Positions 38,505-46,460 are shown, numbered from the stretch's first letter. The stretch: 64,000 nt of DNA from Syntrophobacteraceae bacterium (GCA_031292215.1 JARLHO010000050.1:1-64000), one strand, 5' to 3'. Translations and numbers: made by a program. The notes: generated by a model not told the origin, from the sequence alone.

Positions 38505-40213
38505 GTGCTAAAATTCTTGTAATCGACGATGAGGAATCGATCCGGTTTACCTTCGAGAGGTTTCTTGCAACCGAGGGGTATAGCGTAGCAACGGCTGAGA
38601 GCTGCCGCGAAGCTTTGGCCCGGATAAACGAGACGAGCTTTGATGTGGTATTTGCCGACATCATTTTGGGGGACGGAACGGGTATCGATATCCTGCGTGA
38701 GATCCGGGCAAGAGGACTGAGTTGCCCGGTGATCATGATCACAGGAGATCCGGGTGTCGAAACCGCTGGCGACTCCATTCGCCTGGATGCATTCGATTAC
38801 ATCCCCAAGCCGATAAATCAGGAGGCATTGCTGCATGCCGCCCAAACGGCTTTGAAATATAAGGCGCTAAATGATGAAAAGGAAAAATACCGTACAAATC
38901 TTGAGGCCATATTCAGGAGCGTAAGGGATGCCATCATCACCGTGGATAAAGAAGCCGTTGTGATCGAGTTCAATGAGGCGGCCATGACCATGTGCGGGTA
39001 TTCTCGAAGTGACATAGGAAAAGCCTTCAGTTCTCTATCCGAAATTTGCGATGGCAGATGTGCGGAGATCCTTGGGGAAGCTATCCAAAGCGGGGCGCCC
39101 GTCGAGGCGGACCGTCTCGAGTGGCGGACTGCCAATGGCGCAAGAAGGGTCATAAGCGTAAGGACATACCCCTTGCTTGGCTCACAGCGCGCGCTGGCAG
39201 GCGTCGTTATGGTGTTAAGAGACGATACGCATCTGGCCGAGCTGGAAAGGGAACTCACAGAACACCGCCATTTCTATCGCATCGTCGGAAAAAGCGGGCC
39301 GATGCAGAAGGTCTATTCTCTTATAAGGGCGTTGGCCGCTGTCCAAACGACGGTTCTTATCACGGGCGAAAGCGGGACGGGCAAAGAGCTCGTGGCCGAG
39401 GCGCTCCACCGCGCCGGAGAGCGCAGCCACAAGCCTCTGGTAAAGGTGAACTGCTCGGCCTTGCCCGAGAGTCTGCTGGAAAGCGAACTCTTCGGCCATG
39501 TGAAGGGAGCGTTTACGGGCGCGGTCAGAGATAACGTGGGGCGATTCCACAGAGCCGATGGCGGCACCATTTTCCTCGATGAGATTGGCGACATCTCCCC
39601 CTTGATACAACTAAAGCTCTTGCGAGTCCTTGAAAAGGGCGAATTCGAGCGCGTCGGAAACTCTGCGCCGGTCAAGGTGGATGTTCGGTTGATCGTTGCA
39701 ACAAACAAGAATCTTTTGGAAAAAGTCCACCTTGGCGAATTGAGAGCAGACCTCTACTACCGGCTGAAGGTGGTTGAGATCAGGTTGCCGCCCTTACGGG
39801 ACAGGCGCGAAGACATCCCTCTTCTGGTTGACCACTTTCGAAACGGGTTCAACGCTAAATTCAAGAAAACCATTGCAGCGTTATCCTCCGACGTCATGAA
39901 AGCTTTTGTCAAATATCCATGGCCCGGCAATGTGCGGGAGCTAGAGCACACCATGGAACATGGCTTCGTCCTGTGCAGCCAAAACATCATCACCTTCGAT
40001 CATCTGCCGCCTGACTTCTTGAGCGCTCCCGGAATCGAGCAGAGCTCTCACGATGAGCCTCACGGAACAGTCGATTCGCACGCAATTCTTGAGGCCCTGG
40101 ACAAAACCGCCTGGAACAAAGCTAAAGCAGCCCGCTTGCTGGGTATAGATCGCGTGACCCTCTACCGAAAAATCAAAAAATACAACCTCGCTGAAGATAC
40201 CCCCAAGTGTTGA
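38501..40213 (+). CDS. Sigma-54 dependent response regulator (REC-PAS-AAA-Fis)
   Basis: An enhancer-binding activator of 570 residues. REC domain: acidic pocket DDEES, phospho-Asp53, Thr81 and Lys103. A PAS domain follows (about 130-250). The AAA+ sigma-54 interaction domain has Walker A GESGTGKE, the sigma-54 contact loop GAFTGA and Walker B GGTIFLDEIGD, ending in the GNVRELEH motif. The C-terminal Fis-type helix-turn-helix reads AARLLGIDRVTLYRKIKKYN. A PAS between REC and AAA is unusual. It is translationally coupled to the kinase and is the best candidate to bind the five sigma-54 promoter sites of this window. Confidence 0.94.
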   Translation: MSAKILVIDDEESIRFTFERFLATEGYSVATAESCREALARINETSFDVVFADIILGDGTGIDILREIRARGLSCPVIMITGDPGVETAGDSIRLDAFDYIPKPINQEALLHAAQTALKYKALNDEKEKYRTNLEAIFRSVRDAIITVDKEAVVIEFNEAAMTMCGYSRSDIGKAFSSLSEICDGRCAEILGEAIQSGAPVEADRLEWRTANGARRVISVRTYPLLGSQRALAGVVMVLRDDTHLAELERELTEHRHFYRIVGKSGPMQKVYSLIRALAAVQTTVLITGESGTGKELVAEALHRAGERSHKPLVKVNCSALPESLLESELFGHVKGAFTGAVRDNVGRFHRADGGTIFLDEIGDISPLIQLKLLRVLEKGEFERVGNSAPVKVDVRLIVATNKNLLEKVHLGELRADLYYRLKVVEIRLPPLRDRREDIPLLVDHFRNGFNAKFKKTIAALSSDVMKAFVKYPWPGNVRELEHTMEHGFVLCSQNIITFDHLPPDFLSAPGIEQSSHDEPHGTVDSHAILEALDKTAWNKAKAARLLGIDRVTLYRKIKKYNLAEDTPKC

Positions 40214-40215
40214 AG

Positions 40216-40264
40216 TGTTGCACGTGACACCGAAGGCATGTAACGCAACTCTGTTGCATGCAAC
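40216..40264 (+). promoter_or_regulatory. Regulator binding sites, unit B
   Basis: Site 1 is TGTTGCACGTGACAC (40216-40230) and site 2 is GTTGCATGCAAC (40253-40264). They begin just after the activator's stop codon. Confidence 0.8.
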
Positions 40265-40367
40265 GTTTTCTCTATGCAATCCCACCTCCCCACAGCAGTA
40301 TTCATTCCTTACATAAGTAATCATATATATTACTAAAAATATAACTTGACAGGTTTAGATATCCTAA

Positions 40368-40382
40368 GGCATAGAACTTGCC
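40368..40382 (+). promoter_or_regulatory. Sigma-54 promoter B (SYLF gene)
   Basis: GGCATAGAACTTGCC has GG at 40368-40369 and GC at 40380-40381. The palindrome centre is exactly 110 bp upstream, as in unit A. TTGCCTAAAGC is shared with promoter A. The interval is AT-rich with a CATATATATTACTAAAAA tract, a possible IHF bend. Confidence 0.8.
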
Positions 40383-40569
40383 TAAAGCTACTGGCAAAAT
40401 AGCTCTATGGTATCATACGTTGAAGTTAGTAGAATTTTAAGGAGACATAATCGAGAAAACAAGGATTATTGGAATCGGTTTGCCTCCATGGATTATGGCA
40501 TCGCGGTGCTCCTGCCTCAATGGAGGCCGGAGCACAATATTTAACCGGTTTACAGGTAAAGGAGAGGGA

Positions 40570-41235
40570 ATGCTAAAACGCGTTCTGTTATTTTCGCTGT
40601 TTTTGGTTTTGGTTGCAACGTTCAATGTATCGGTGACATACGCTAACGGAATGCAGGAAGATATCAATCGGGCCGTGGCGACGATCCATGCATTCCGGGA
40701 TATGCCGGATAAATCGATCCCGCAGGAGGTGCTACGGCGGGCCAAGGGAGTGGCTATCATAACGGTCATCAAGGGGGGCTTCGTGTTCAGCGGACACGGC
40801 GGCTCGGGCGTGGTGCTGGCGCGAACGCGCAGGGGCTGGAGCGGGCCGTCCGCGATCGGAACAGGTGGGGCGGGATTTGGCTTTCAGATCGGAGCGGAGC
40901 AAACCGAGTTTGTATTCGTTCTAAATACTCATGAGGCCGTCAGGGCATTCTCGCAGGGAGGAAACGTGCAATTGGGAGGCAATGTAAGCGTGGCTGCCGG
41001 TCCCGTGGGTCGAACGGCCGAGGCGGATGTGACACCTGTTGCCGCGGTCTATGCGTATAGCCGCAGTCAGGGACTTTTTGCCGGCGTCTCTCTTACGGGC
41101 TCCATCATTGTGACGAGAAACGAGGCAAACGCACGATATTACGGCCGGGCGGTCACGCCGAGCCAGATCCTCTTCGGGAGAGTCAGGGCGCCGGCGGGCG
41201 CCAGAAGGCTTCAACGAGCTCTGGCGAGGTACTAA
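40570..41235 (+). CDS. SYLF/YSC84-domain lipid-binding protein
   Basis: The protein has 221 residues. AAAGGAGA precedes ATG 40570; an upstream frame extension to 40480 has no such signal. A signal peptide (LKRVLLFSLFLVLVATFNVS) is followed by the SYLF domain: AKGVAIITVIKGGFVFSGHG, GSGVVLARTRRGWSGPSAIG, FGFQIGAEQTEFVFVLN and VSVAAGPVGRTAEADV. SYLF domains bind phosphoinositides in eukaryotes and probably anionic phospholipids in bacteria. It is controlled by sigma-54 promoter B. Confidence 0.9.
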   Translation: MLKRVLLFSLFLVLVATFNVSVTYANGMQEDINRAVATIHAFRDMPDKSIPQEVLRRAKGVAIITVIKGGFVFSGHGGSGVVLARTRRGWSGPSAIGTGGAGFGFQIGAEQTEFVFVLNTHEAVRAFSQGGNVQLGGNVSVAAGPVGRTAEADVTPVAAVYAYSRSQGLFAGVSLTGSIIVTRNEANARYYGRAVTPSQILFGRVRAPAGARRLQRALARY

Positions 41236-41453
41236 AACCCAACCGAAACCGAGGGCAGGGTTTTAATAAATGTTTTCCAGTCCCCGGCGTGGGGCTTTCC
41301 CCCAATGCCATCCAGGATCTGCGCCAGTCCTGTTGCTATTCATTCGCAGGCGCTCCTGCCGTGATGGCGCTGGATCCGTTTTCTTTCACCAATATGTCGT
41401 CGTACTTGTTCGCCCGATAGTTTCCTATAACCATGACAAGGGAGAACCAATCC

Positions 41454-42425
41454 ATGCTTAAAAACGCGAACATCGAGGGGGTTTCAGACGCAGAACGGGA
41501 AACTCCGGCGGAAGTCCGGGAAAGCGAAGAAACCAAGTCTACGAACAGTTGCGACAGCTATCGGCCGGTTTCCTTCGACGCCTTCCGAATGTACCTCGGC
41601 GAGATCAAGCGGTATCCGCTTCTTAGCCGGGAAGATGAAACGGATCTTGCCATCCGCTATCGCGAAAAGGGCGATATCGTGGCCGCCCACAAACTAGTCA
41701 CAGCAAATCTCAGACTCGTTGTCAAGATTGCCAAGGATTTGCAGCAATACTGGATACAAAACCTGATGGACCTCATTCAGGAGGGTAATGTTGGACTGAT
41801 GCGGGCGGCAAAAAAGTTCGATCCATACCTGGGGTATAAGTTCTCGTATTATGCGTCCTTCTGGATCAAGGCATACATAATCAAGTTCATCATGGATAAC
41901 TGGAAACTCGTAAAAATAGGTACAACTCAAGCCCAGCGGAAACTGTTCTTCAATCTGCAAAAGGAAAAAAAGCGGCTGGAAGCCCGGGGAAAAGAGGCCT
42001 CACCCCAGTCGCTGAGCCGGCGGCTCAACGTGAAGGAATCTGAGATCGTCGAAATGGACCAGAGACTAAACGGTGGGGAGCTATCTATTGACAGCCCCCT
42101 GAAGGAGGGCTCCGAGGATACGCACAAATCTTTTCTGCCTTCAAACGACCTACCGATTGACGAGCAGTTAGCCGACCGGGAAGCTAAGGCGCTCCTCCAT
42201 GACAAGCTGATGCTTTTCGGAGAGCAGCTCACAGGCAAGGAGGCCGTCATATTCGACAAACGGCTACTCTGTGAGGAGCCGGCGACCCTGCGGGAAATAG
42301 GGGAGAAGTTCGGGGTCAGCCGGGAACGCGTGCGCCAGATCGAAAGCCGCCTTAAAATGAAGCTTAAGGCCTGCTTGGAAGAAGAAATCCAAGACATAGA
42401 CCTGCTGAAGGCGAGCTTGATTTGA
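41454..42425 (+). CDS. rpoH: RpoH-like RNA polymerase sigma factor
   Basis: A group 3 sigma-70 family factor of 323 residues. GGGAGA lies eight bases before ATG 41454; the in-frame ATG at 41433 is less likely. Region 1.2/2 (FRMYLGEIKRYPLLSREDET, GNVGLMRAAKKFDPYLGYKF), the RpoH-box QRKLFFNLQKEKKRLE after region 2.4, and region 4.2 HTH (LREIGEKFGVSRERVRQIES) are present. The RpoH box marks it as sigma-32 type, controlling heat-shock genes. It starts about 220 bases after the SYLF gene with no obvious terminator between, so read-through from promoter B is possible. Whether it is the sole RpoH of the cell cannot be told here. Confidence 0.87.
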   Translation: MLKNANIEGVSDAERETPAEVRESEETKSTNSCDSYRPVSFDAFRMYLGEIKRYPLLSREDETDLAIRYREKGDIVAAHKLVTANLRLVVKIAKDLQQYWIQNLMDLIQEGNVGLMRAAKKFDPYLGYKFSYYASFWIKAYIIKFIMDNWKLVKIGTTQAQRKLFFNLQKEKKRLEARGKEASPQSLSRRLNVKESEIVEMDQRLNGGELSIDSPLKEGSEDTHKSFLPSNDLPIDEQLADREAKALLHDKLMLFGEQLTGKEAVIFDKRLLCEEPATLREIGEKFGVSRERVRQIESRLKMKLKACLEEEIQDIDLLKASLI

Positions 42426-42471
42426 ATTTAACCTGTAGATGGCCGCTGGTAACGCCATGGGAGGCAATCAA

Positions 42472-42945
42472 ATGCGCAAACGTATAATCACCGATGAGGT
42501 CCAAAGTAACACGTCCCCGGACGCAGACTGGCTGGATTTAGAGAACTTAGCGCAGGCGGAGCTTACGTCCGAGGATGGCTCACATCCGATCGAGTCGGCG
42601 TTAAAACCCGGTGTAGGATCGGGCCTGCGGGCGTTGGAACCCGGTCGGCAGACAGTTCGGCTGTTGTTTGACGAGCCGTTGCGGGTAAGGCGTATTCATC
42701 TGGCGTTTCACGAAGATGAGCAGCAGCGCACGCAAGAGTTCTTGCTCCGGTGGTCCTCCGACGGCGGTCGATCATACCGGGAAATCGTGCGTCAGCAGTA
42801 TAACTTTAGCCCTCCGGATAATACACGTGAAATTGAAGACCTTGAAGTCGATCTTGTCGGGTTGACGGTGTTGGAAATAACCATTACCCCCGACATCAGC
42901 GGGGGATGCGCCCGTGCATCGATTGCCGAGTTGCGCCTCGCATAA
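42472..42945 (+). CDS. Discoidin-like (F5/8 type C fold) protein of unknown function
   Basis: The protein has 157 residues; GGGAGG precedes ATG 42472. It has no signal peptide. After a polar N-terminus the sequence ALEPGRQTVRLLFDEPLRVR, FLLRWSSDGGRSYREIVRQQ and VDLVGLTVLEITITPDISGG looks like the beta-sandwich of carbohydrate-binding discoidin domains. It follows the sigma factor by 46 bases and is probably co-transcribed. Function unknown. Confidence 0.65.
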   Translation: MRKRIITDEVQSNTSPDADWLDLENLAQAELTSEDGSHPIESALKPGVGSGLRALEPGRQTVRLLFDEPLRVRRIHLAFHEDEQQRTQEFLLRWSSDGGRSYREIVRQQYNFSPPDNTREIEDLEVDLVGLTVLEITITPDISGGCARASIAELRLA

Positions 42946-43239
42946 TCATACGGATTTGTTCCCTGGAGTTTACATTGGAGCCCAACCCTTCGGGGGGACC
43001 TTTCGTGGCTGTTATACCCGCTGCCAAGGCTGAGCCCGCCCTCGGGCAAATTCCTGTTACCCCTCTTAGGGAACACCCGCGCCCTGAGGGACTGAGCAGT
43101 GCGTTTGCCCCAGCCTGAGCCATGCCGAAACGTTAAGCGCAACCCATCGCCTCTGATAAAACCCCGTCCAGAGACGGGGCGGCGCCGCTCTTGTGCTCTG
43201 GCGAAAAGGTTTCCGTTTCGGCGCTCCGTTGCATCAAAG
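42946..43239. other. Intergenic region with a GC hairpin
   Basis: CCCCGTC-CAGA-GACGGGG at 43162-43179 is a hairpin without a T tract. GCGCAACCCATC at 43137-43148 matches the right half of the dispersed palindromic repeat. No gene is supported. Confidence 0.45.
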
Positions 43240-43287
43240 TGTTACATGCGACACGGAAATTGCGTCAACACTTCCGTTGCATGCAAC
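43240..43287 (+). promoter_or_regulatory. Regulator binding sites, unit C
   Basis: Site 1 is TGTTACATGCGACAC (43240-43254), site 2 is GTTGCATGCAAC (43276-43287), and an extra half-site CGTTGCATC lies at 43227. Confidence 0.8.
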
Positions 43288-43387
43288 ACTATTTTTCTAG
43301 CCCACTAAAGTACATCATGCTGCCAGCCAACCAGTAACTAGTCGTTATGACAGCATAATATGGAATCGTGAGATCATTTGCCTTTTT

Positions 43388-43402
43388 GGCACAAATTGTG
43401 AT
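43388..43402 (+). promoter_or_regulatory. Variant sigma-54 promoter C (receiver protein)
   Basis: GGCACAAATTGTGAT has the -24 GGCAC element, but the -12 position reads GA instead of GC. The palindrome centre is 107 bp upstream, so position supports it. Promoter D shares the GA variant. Confidence 0.6.
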
Positions 43403-43570
43403 CAATATCCTACCGATAAGGCGAAGAGAGGTCGCAAAGGAGAAGGATAGGGAGAATCAAGGGATGGGAGAATGCGAAATAATCGCCCTTGAAGATCACC
43501 TGTCTGGAACGAGATAAGGATAAAGATGAAAACAAAACCAGAAGCATAGACCTGAGGCTTTCGATATTAA

Positions 43571-44017
43571 ATGAAGGTAAATATACTCATAATCGATGAT
43601 GAAGAAAGCATCAGGTTCAGCTTTCAGAGATTTCTTGCGACCGAAGGGCATAGAGTGATCACTGCCAAAGGTTACAGGGAAGCTCTGGCAAGAATGGGTG
43701 AAACGCAATTTGATCTGGTGCTGGTAGATATTGTTTTAGATGATGGATGGGGGATGGATATCCTAGAGGAGGTAATGCGGAAAAACCTCAAAACCAGCGT
43801 GATCGTCATGACGGCGTATCCGACTATCGAAACTTTTAAGGGGAGTTTTAGCATGGATGCTGTCGATTACCTCATTAAACCGCTTAGACAGGAGGGGCTT
43901 CTCCATTCGGTAAACAAAGCATTGCAACAAATGGAAGGTGGAGTCAGTGATGGTTCCGACCCCGTGGGGAAGTCATGTCCCATTGCCTTTTTGATGCTTT
44001 TAAAGGAAGGCCGGTAA
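43571..44017 (+). CDS. Stand-alone receiver domain, paralogue of the regulon activator
   Basis: The protein has 148 residues. The REC domain MKVNILIIDDEESIRFSFQR resembles closely the N-terminus of the activator at 38501 (about three residues in five over the first 60). Asp53, Thr80 and Lys102 of the phosphorylation site are kept. After about residue 118 it has no AAA or DNA-binding domain, only a short unrelated tail. Under sigma-54 promoter C it would be made when the regulon is on, so it could drain phosphate from the kinase as a feedback sink. Alternatively it is a truncated duplicate. The start at 43571 lacks a strong ribosome binding site. Confidence 0.85.
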   Translation: MKVNILIIDDEESIRFSFQRFLATEGHRVITAKGYREALARMGETQFDLVLVDIVLDDGWGMDILEEVMRKNLKTSVIVMTAYPTIETFKGSFSMDAVDYLIKPLRQEGLLHSVNKALQQMEGGVSDGSDPVGKSCPIAFLMLLKEGR

Positions 44018-44037
44018 GCCGGCGGAAAGGCCACATC

Positions 44038-44313
44038 ATGCAAAAGGGTTTTAAAAACGAAGACATCGAACAGATACTGGCTCAGGCCGACGATCTCCTC
44101 AAGAAAACTGATCCGGAGATAATAGAATATATGGAAGAAGAAAGACGACTCCAGCTTGCAGAACATGCTCGAAAATTAAAAAAACTCAAGTCTGAGGTTC
44201 AATCCAAGAGCGGTAAGGAAGGAACACCGCAGAGCGGAGCTTACGGCGAAGGAATGCAGGAGGCCATCGAGGATATCGTGAAGGCGATGAAGGGATTGTC
44301 GAGCTATCTTTAA
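44038..44313 (+). CDS. Small charged helical protein of unknown function
   Basis: The protein has 91 residues from ATG 44038, which follows GGAAAGG. It is all-helical and charged (NEDIEQILAQADDLLKKTDP, EEERRLQLAEHARKLKKLKS) and ends EAIEDIVKAMKGLSSYL. No family is recognised. It lies 20 bases after the receiver gene and is probably co-transcribed, so it may be a partner of that receiver. Confidence 0.6.
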   Translation: MQKGFKNEDIEQILAQADDLLKKTDPEIIEYMEEERRLQLAEHARKLKKLKSEVQSKSGKEGTPQSGAYGEGMQEAIEDIVKAMKGLSSYL

Positions 44314-44327
44314 TACTAAGGACATCA

Positions 44328-44362
44328 TTAATTACCGAATATGGATGGGGCATGAAAATGCC
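44328..44362. repeat. Direct repeat around unit D, copy 1
   Basis: CATTAATTACCGAATATGGA and following bases up to CATGAAAATG resemble 44740-44774 (CATTAATTACCGAACATAGA to CATGAAAACG). The regulator sites and promoter D lie between the two copies. Confidence 0.55.
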
Positions 44363-44573
44363 CTGACATCGCGGTGAGATCAAAATCTCCATGGAGGCGA
44401 TTTTTCCTCTCAGTTGCCGTTCTCTCCGCGTGGACGCCTGCCCTGAAAGGGCAGAATACCCTAGCCTGGGGCAAGGCCCCGGGACGAGAACCACCCGTGC
44501 GCGCGGAGCCCTTGTAAGGGCGAAACATCCTCCCCTGCGAGAAACGTTGCACGACGCTCCGATGTTCGCTAAA

Positions 44574-44619
44574 CGTTGTACGTGACACAGAACGATGCAA
44601 CACTTCCGTCGCATGCAAC
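44574..44619 (+). promoter_or_regulatory. Regulator binding sites, unit D
   Basis: Site 1 is CGTTGTACGTGACAC (44574-44588), site 2 is GTCGCATGCAAC (44608-44619), and an extra CGTTGCACGAC lies at 44545. Confidence 0.72.
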
Positions 44620-44720
44620 ATGCCATTTACTTACCGACCAAGACCATCTCCCTGCCAGTTCGAACGCAACATATTGTTATTGCATTGCAATAGTGAACGG
44701 CGAGGTCAATCGTCCCACTC

Positions 44721-44735
44721 GGCACAGATCTTGAT
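44721..44735 (+). promoter_or_regulatory. Variant sigma-54 promoter D (Spy-like unit)
   Basis: GGCACAGATCTTGAT has a good -24 element and TTGA instead of TTGC at -12. The palindrome centre is 108 bp upstream. The leader to the first gene is about 370 bases and contains a dispersed repeat. Confidence 0.6.
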
Positions 44736-44739
44736 CATA

Positions 44740-44774
44740 CATTAATTACCGAACATAGAAAGGACATGAAAACG
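44740..44774. repeat. Direct repeat around unit D, copy 2
   Basis: Second copy of the 35-base unit at 44328-44362, immediately after promoter D. Confidence 0.55.
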
Positions 44775-44838
44775 CACAGTTGCGTTCAAGCCGGGCTGAG
44801 TTTCATCCATCCCGGTTTCCAGTCGGACATGGTGAACC

Positions 44839-44869
44839 GTAGAATGGGTGGAGCGAAGCGCAACCCATC
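44839..44869. repeat. Dispersed palindromic repeat, copy 3
   Basis: GTAGAATGGG and CCCATC flank the core TGGAGCGAAGCGCAAC. It lies in the leader between promoter D and the Spy-like gene, so it may affect transcript level. Confidence 0.65.
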
Positions 44870-45105
44870 AGTTCAATCTCAAATGCAAATTTGTTTCACA
44901 CCGACGCGAAGTCAAAAATGTTCGGTTATTTATGCAGGTCTTAGTAAATAGTCCGGTTAATCGAAATCAGACAACCCGTGGAAAGGAGCGTGAGTTTTGC
45001 ACCCGGGTGATCGTAAATTCAGGTCGGCTTACTCAGCGCATTGAATTCAATAAATTACAGATTACCTTCTATTAAAGCGTTTCTAACCTTATAGGGAGAC
45101 AAACC

Positions 45106-45588
45106 ATGAAAAGAATTGCCTGTCAGTTTACTTACTCAACCACGCTCGCTGTTGCCGTGGTGCTTTTCGCATCTATGGTTCTCGCAAGTCCAAGTCCTTT
45201 GCGCGCGGCATCGCCAACGTCAAGTATGGAGAAGGCTCGGAAGGCCTCAACGCCTGGCGCTGTTGAGGCGCGCATTAAAGAGCTTCACGCAAAGCTAAAG
45301 ATCACCCCTGCACAAAAAGAATCATGGAATACCGTGGCCGAGGTGATGCGGAGCAATGCAAAAACGATGGAAGCGCTCATCAAGGCAAGGACAGAAGAAG
45401 CAAACAAGTCGACCGCTGTCGAGGATCTCAAATCCTATGGCCGCATTGTGGACGCACATGCAGAAGCTATCAGAAAATTCATCCCGGCCTTCGAGAACCT
45501 ATATGCCGGCATGTCGGACGCTCAGAAGAAGGTTGCCGACAGGTTATTCCACCAGCAGTCCATGAAGTCCAAGGCAAAACGCAAATAA
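45106..45588 (+). CDS. Spy/CpxP family periplasmic protein
   Basis: The protein has 160 residues; GGGAGA precedes the start. A signal peptide (TLAVAVVLFASMVLA) is followed by an all-helical domain with an LTxxQ-type motif, LKITPAQKESWNTVAEVMRS. Residues RKFIPAFENLYAGMSDAQKK form the second one. Spy and CpxP are ATP-independent chaperones or stress sensors of the envelope. It is the first of three genes behind sigma-54 promoter D. Confidence 0.85.
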   Translation: MKRIACQFTYSTTLAVAVVLFASMVLASPSPLRAASPTSSMEKARKASTPGAVEARIKELHAKLKITPAQKESWNTVAEVMRSNAKTMEALIKARTEEANKSTAVEDLKSYGRIVDAHAEAIRKFIPAFENLYAGMSDAQKKVADRLFHQQSMKSKAKRK

Positions 45589-45657
45589 TGGCGACTGCCT
45601 AAACTCAAGACAGCAAATCCTCTTCCGATGAGGTCATTTTAAGAATGGAAGGTAACT

Positions 45658-45993
45658 ATGAGAACTTCAAACACGCGAGCCGGAAAATTGAGTTCTACAG
45701 CCATCAAGCTCTTGATGGCGCTCGTTTTCGCCTCATTTATCGGCGGTGCATCCATCACGCCGGCGTTCGGGTTTTACCTCGCTCTTCCGGGCGTGTCTAT
45801 ATCGTCGGGGGGCGTAGAGCTCGGCTTCCCGGGTGGCTGTGGTTATTATAACAACTGCGGTTATTATGATCCCGGTGGTTATTATGGCGGCGGTGGTTAT
45901 GGCGGTGGTTATGGCGGCGACGGTTATCGGGGCGGTTATCGGGGCGGTTATCGGGGCGGTTATCGGGGCCATGATGATGGTAGGCGAAAATAA
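45658..45993 (+). CDS. Secreted Gly/Tyr-rich repeat protein
   Basis: The protein has 111 residues from ATG 45658 (AAGG upstream). A signal peptide ends near ASITPAFG. The mature part has two Cys in GGCGYYNNCGYY and a low-complexity tail of GGYGG and RGGY repeats ending RGHDDGRRK. It resembles short glycine-rich surface or extracellular proteins. It lies between the Spy-like and BON genes of the same unit. Confidence 0.7.
   Translation: MRTSNTRAGKLSSTAIKLLMALVFASFIGGASITPAFGFYLALPGVSISSGGVELGFPGGCGYYNNCGYYDPGGYYGGGGYGGGYGGDGYRGGYRGGYRGGYRGHDDGRRK
45921..45968 (+). repeat. 12-bp tandem repeat in the Gly/Tyr gene
   Basis: The unit CGGTTATCGGGG occurs four times in a row, encoding RGGY or a close variant. 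Copy number could change by slippage without shifting the frame. Confidence 0.8.
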
Positions 45994-46032
45994 ATATGTC
46001 AGGATAAATAATAAGCAATTAAGGAGATCCAC

Positions 46033-46362
46033 ATGAATAAAACCCTCATGTCCATAGTGTTGCTACTAGGCTTCGCCGCATTGTTGGGCTTGTCTGTTGC
46101 CGCCCGTGCCGCTGAGTCAGCCGGTAACGTGGTGGATGATACTGTCATTACTACTACAGTGAAGGCTGAGTTGGCAAAAGATGTTCGGCTGGCGACACTG
46201 ACCGGTATTGACGTGAGTACGACAAAAGGTGTGGTTACCCTCACTGGTACGGTGAGTAACAGTGAAGAAAAAGCAATGGTAGAGAAGAAAGTCCGGGACG
46301 TAAAGGGTGTTGTTAAGATAAACAATGAGTTGCAGATTGTTTCTCCGTCAAAAAAAGAATGA
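46033..46362 (+). CDS. BON-domain periplasmic protein (second paralogue)
   Basis: The protein has 109 residues; AAGGAGA precedes the start. The signal peptide MNKTLMSIVLLLGFAALLGL precedes one BON domain (DDTVITTTVKAELAKDVRLA, GVVTLTGTVSNSEEKAMVEK, GVVKINNELQIV). It is similar to the BON gene at 29078 along the whole length. It is last in the promoter D unit. Confidence 0.88.
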   Translation: MNKTLMSIVLLLGFAALLGLSVAARAAESAGNVVDDTVITTTVKAELAKDVRLATLTGIDVSTTKGVVTLTGTVSNSEEKAMVEKKVRDVKGVVKINNELQIVSPSKKE

Positions 46363-46460
46363 TCCGGTAACGATTACCTGACTCCATGGAGGTCATCTAA
46401 GTTTTGGAAGCGGCCGCGCTCGGGGATTACACTGAGAGTGTCGGATTCATACGGTCGACT

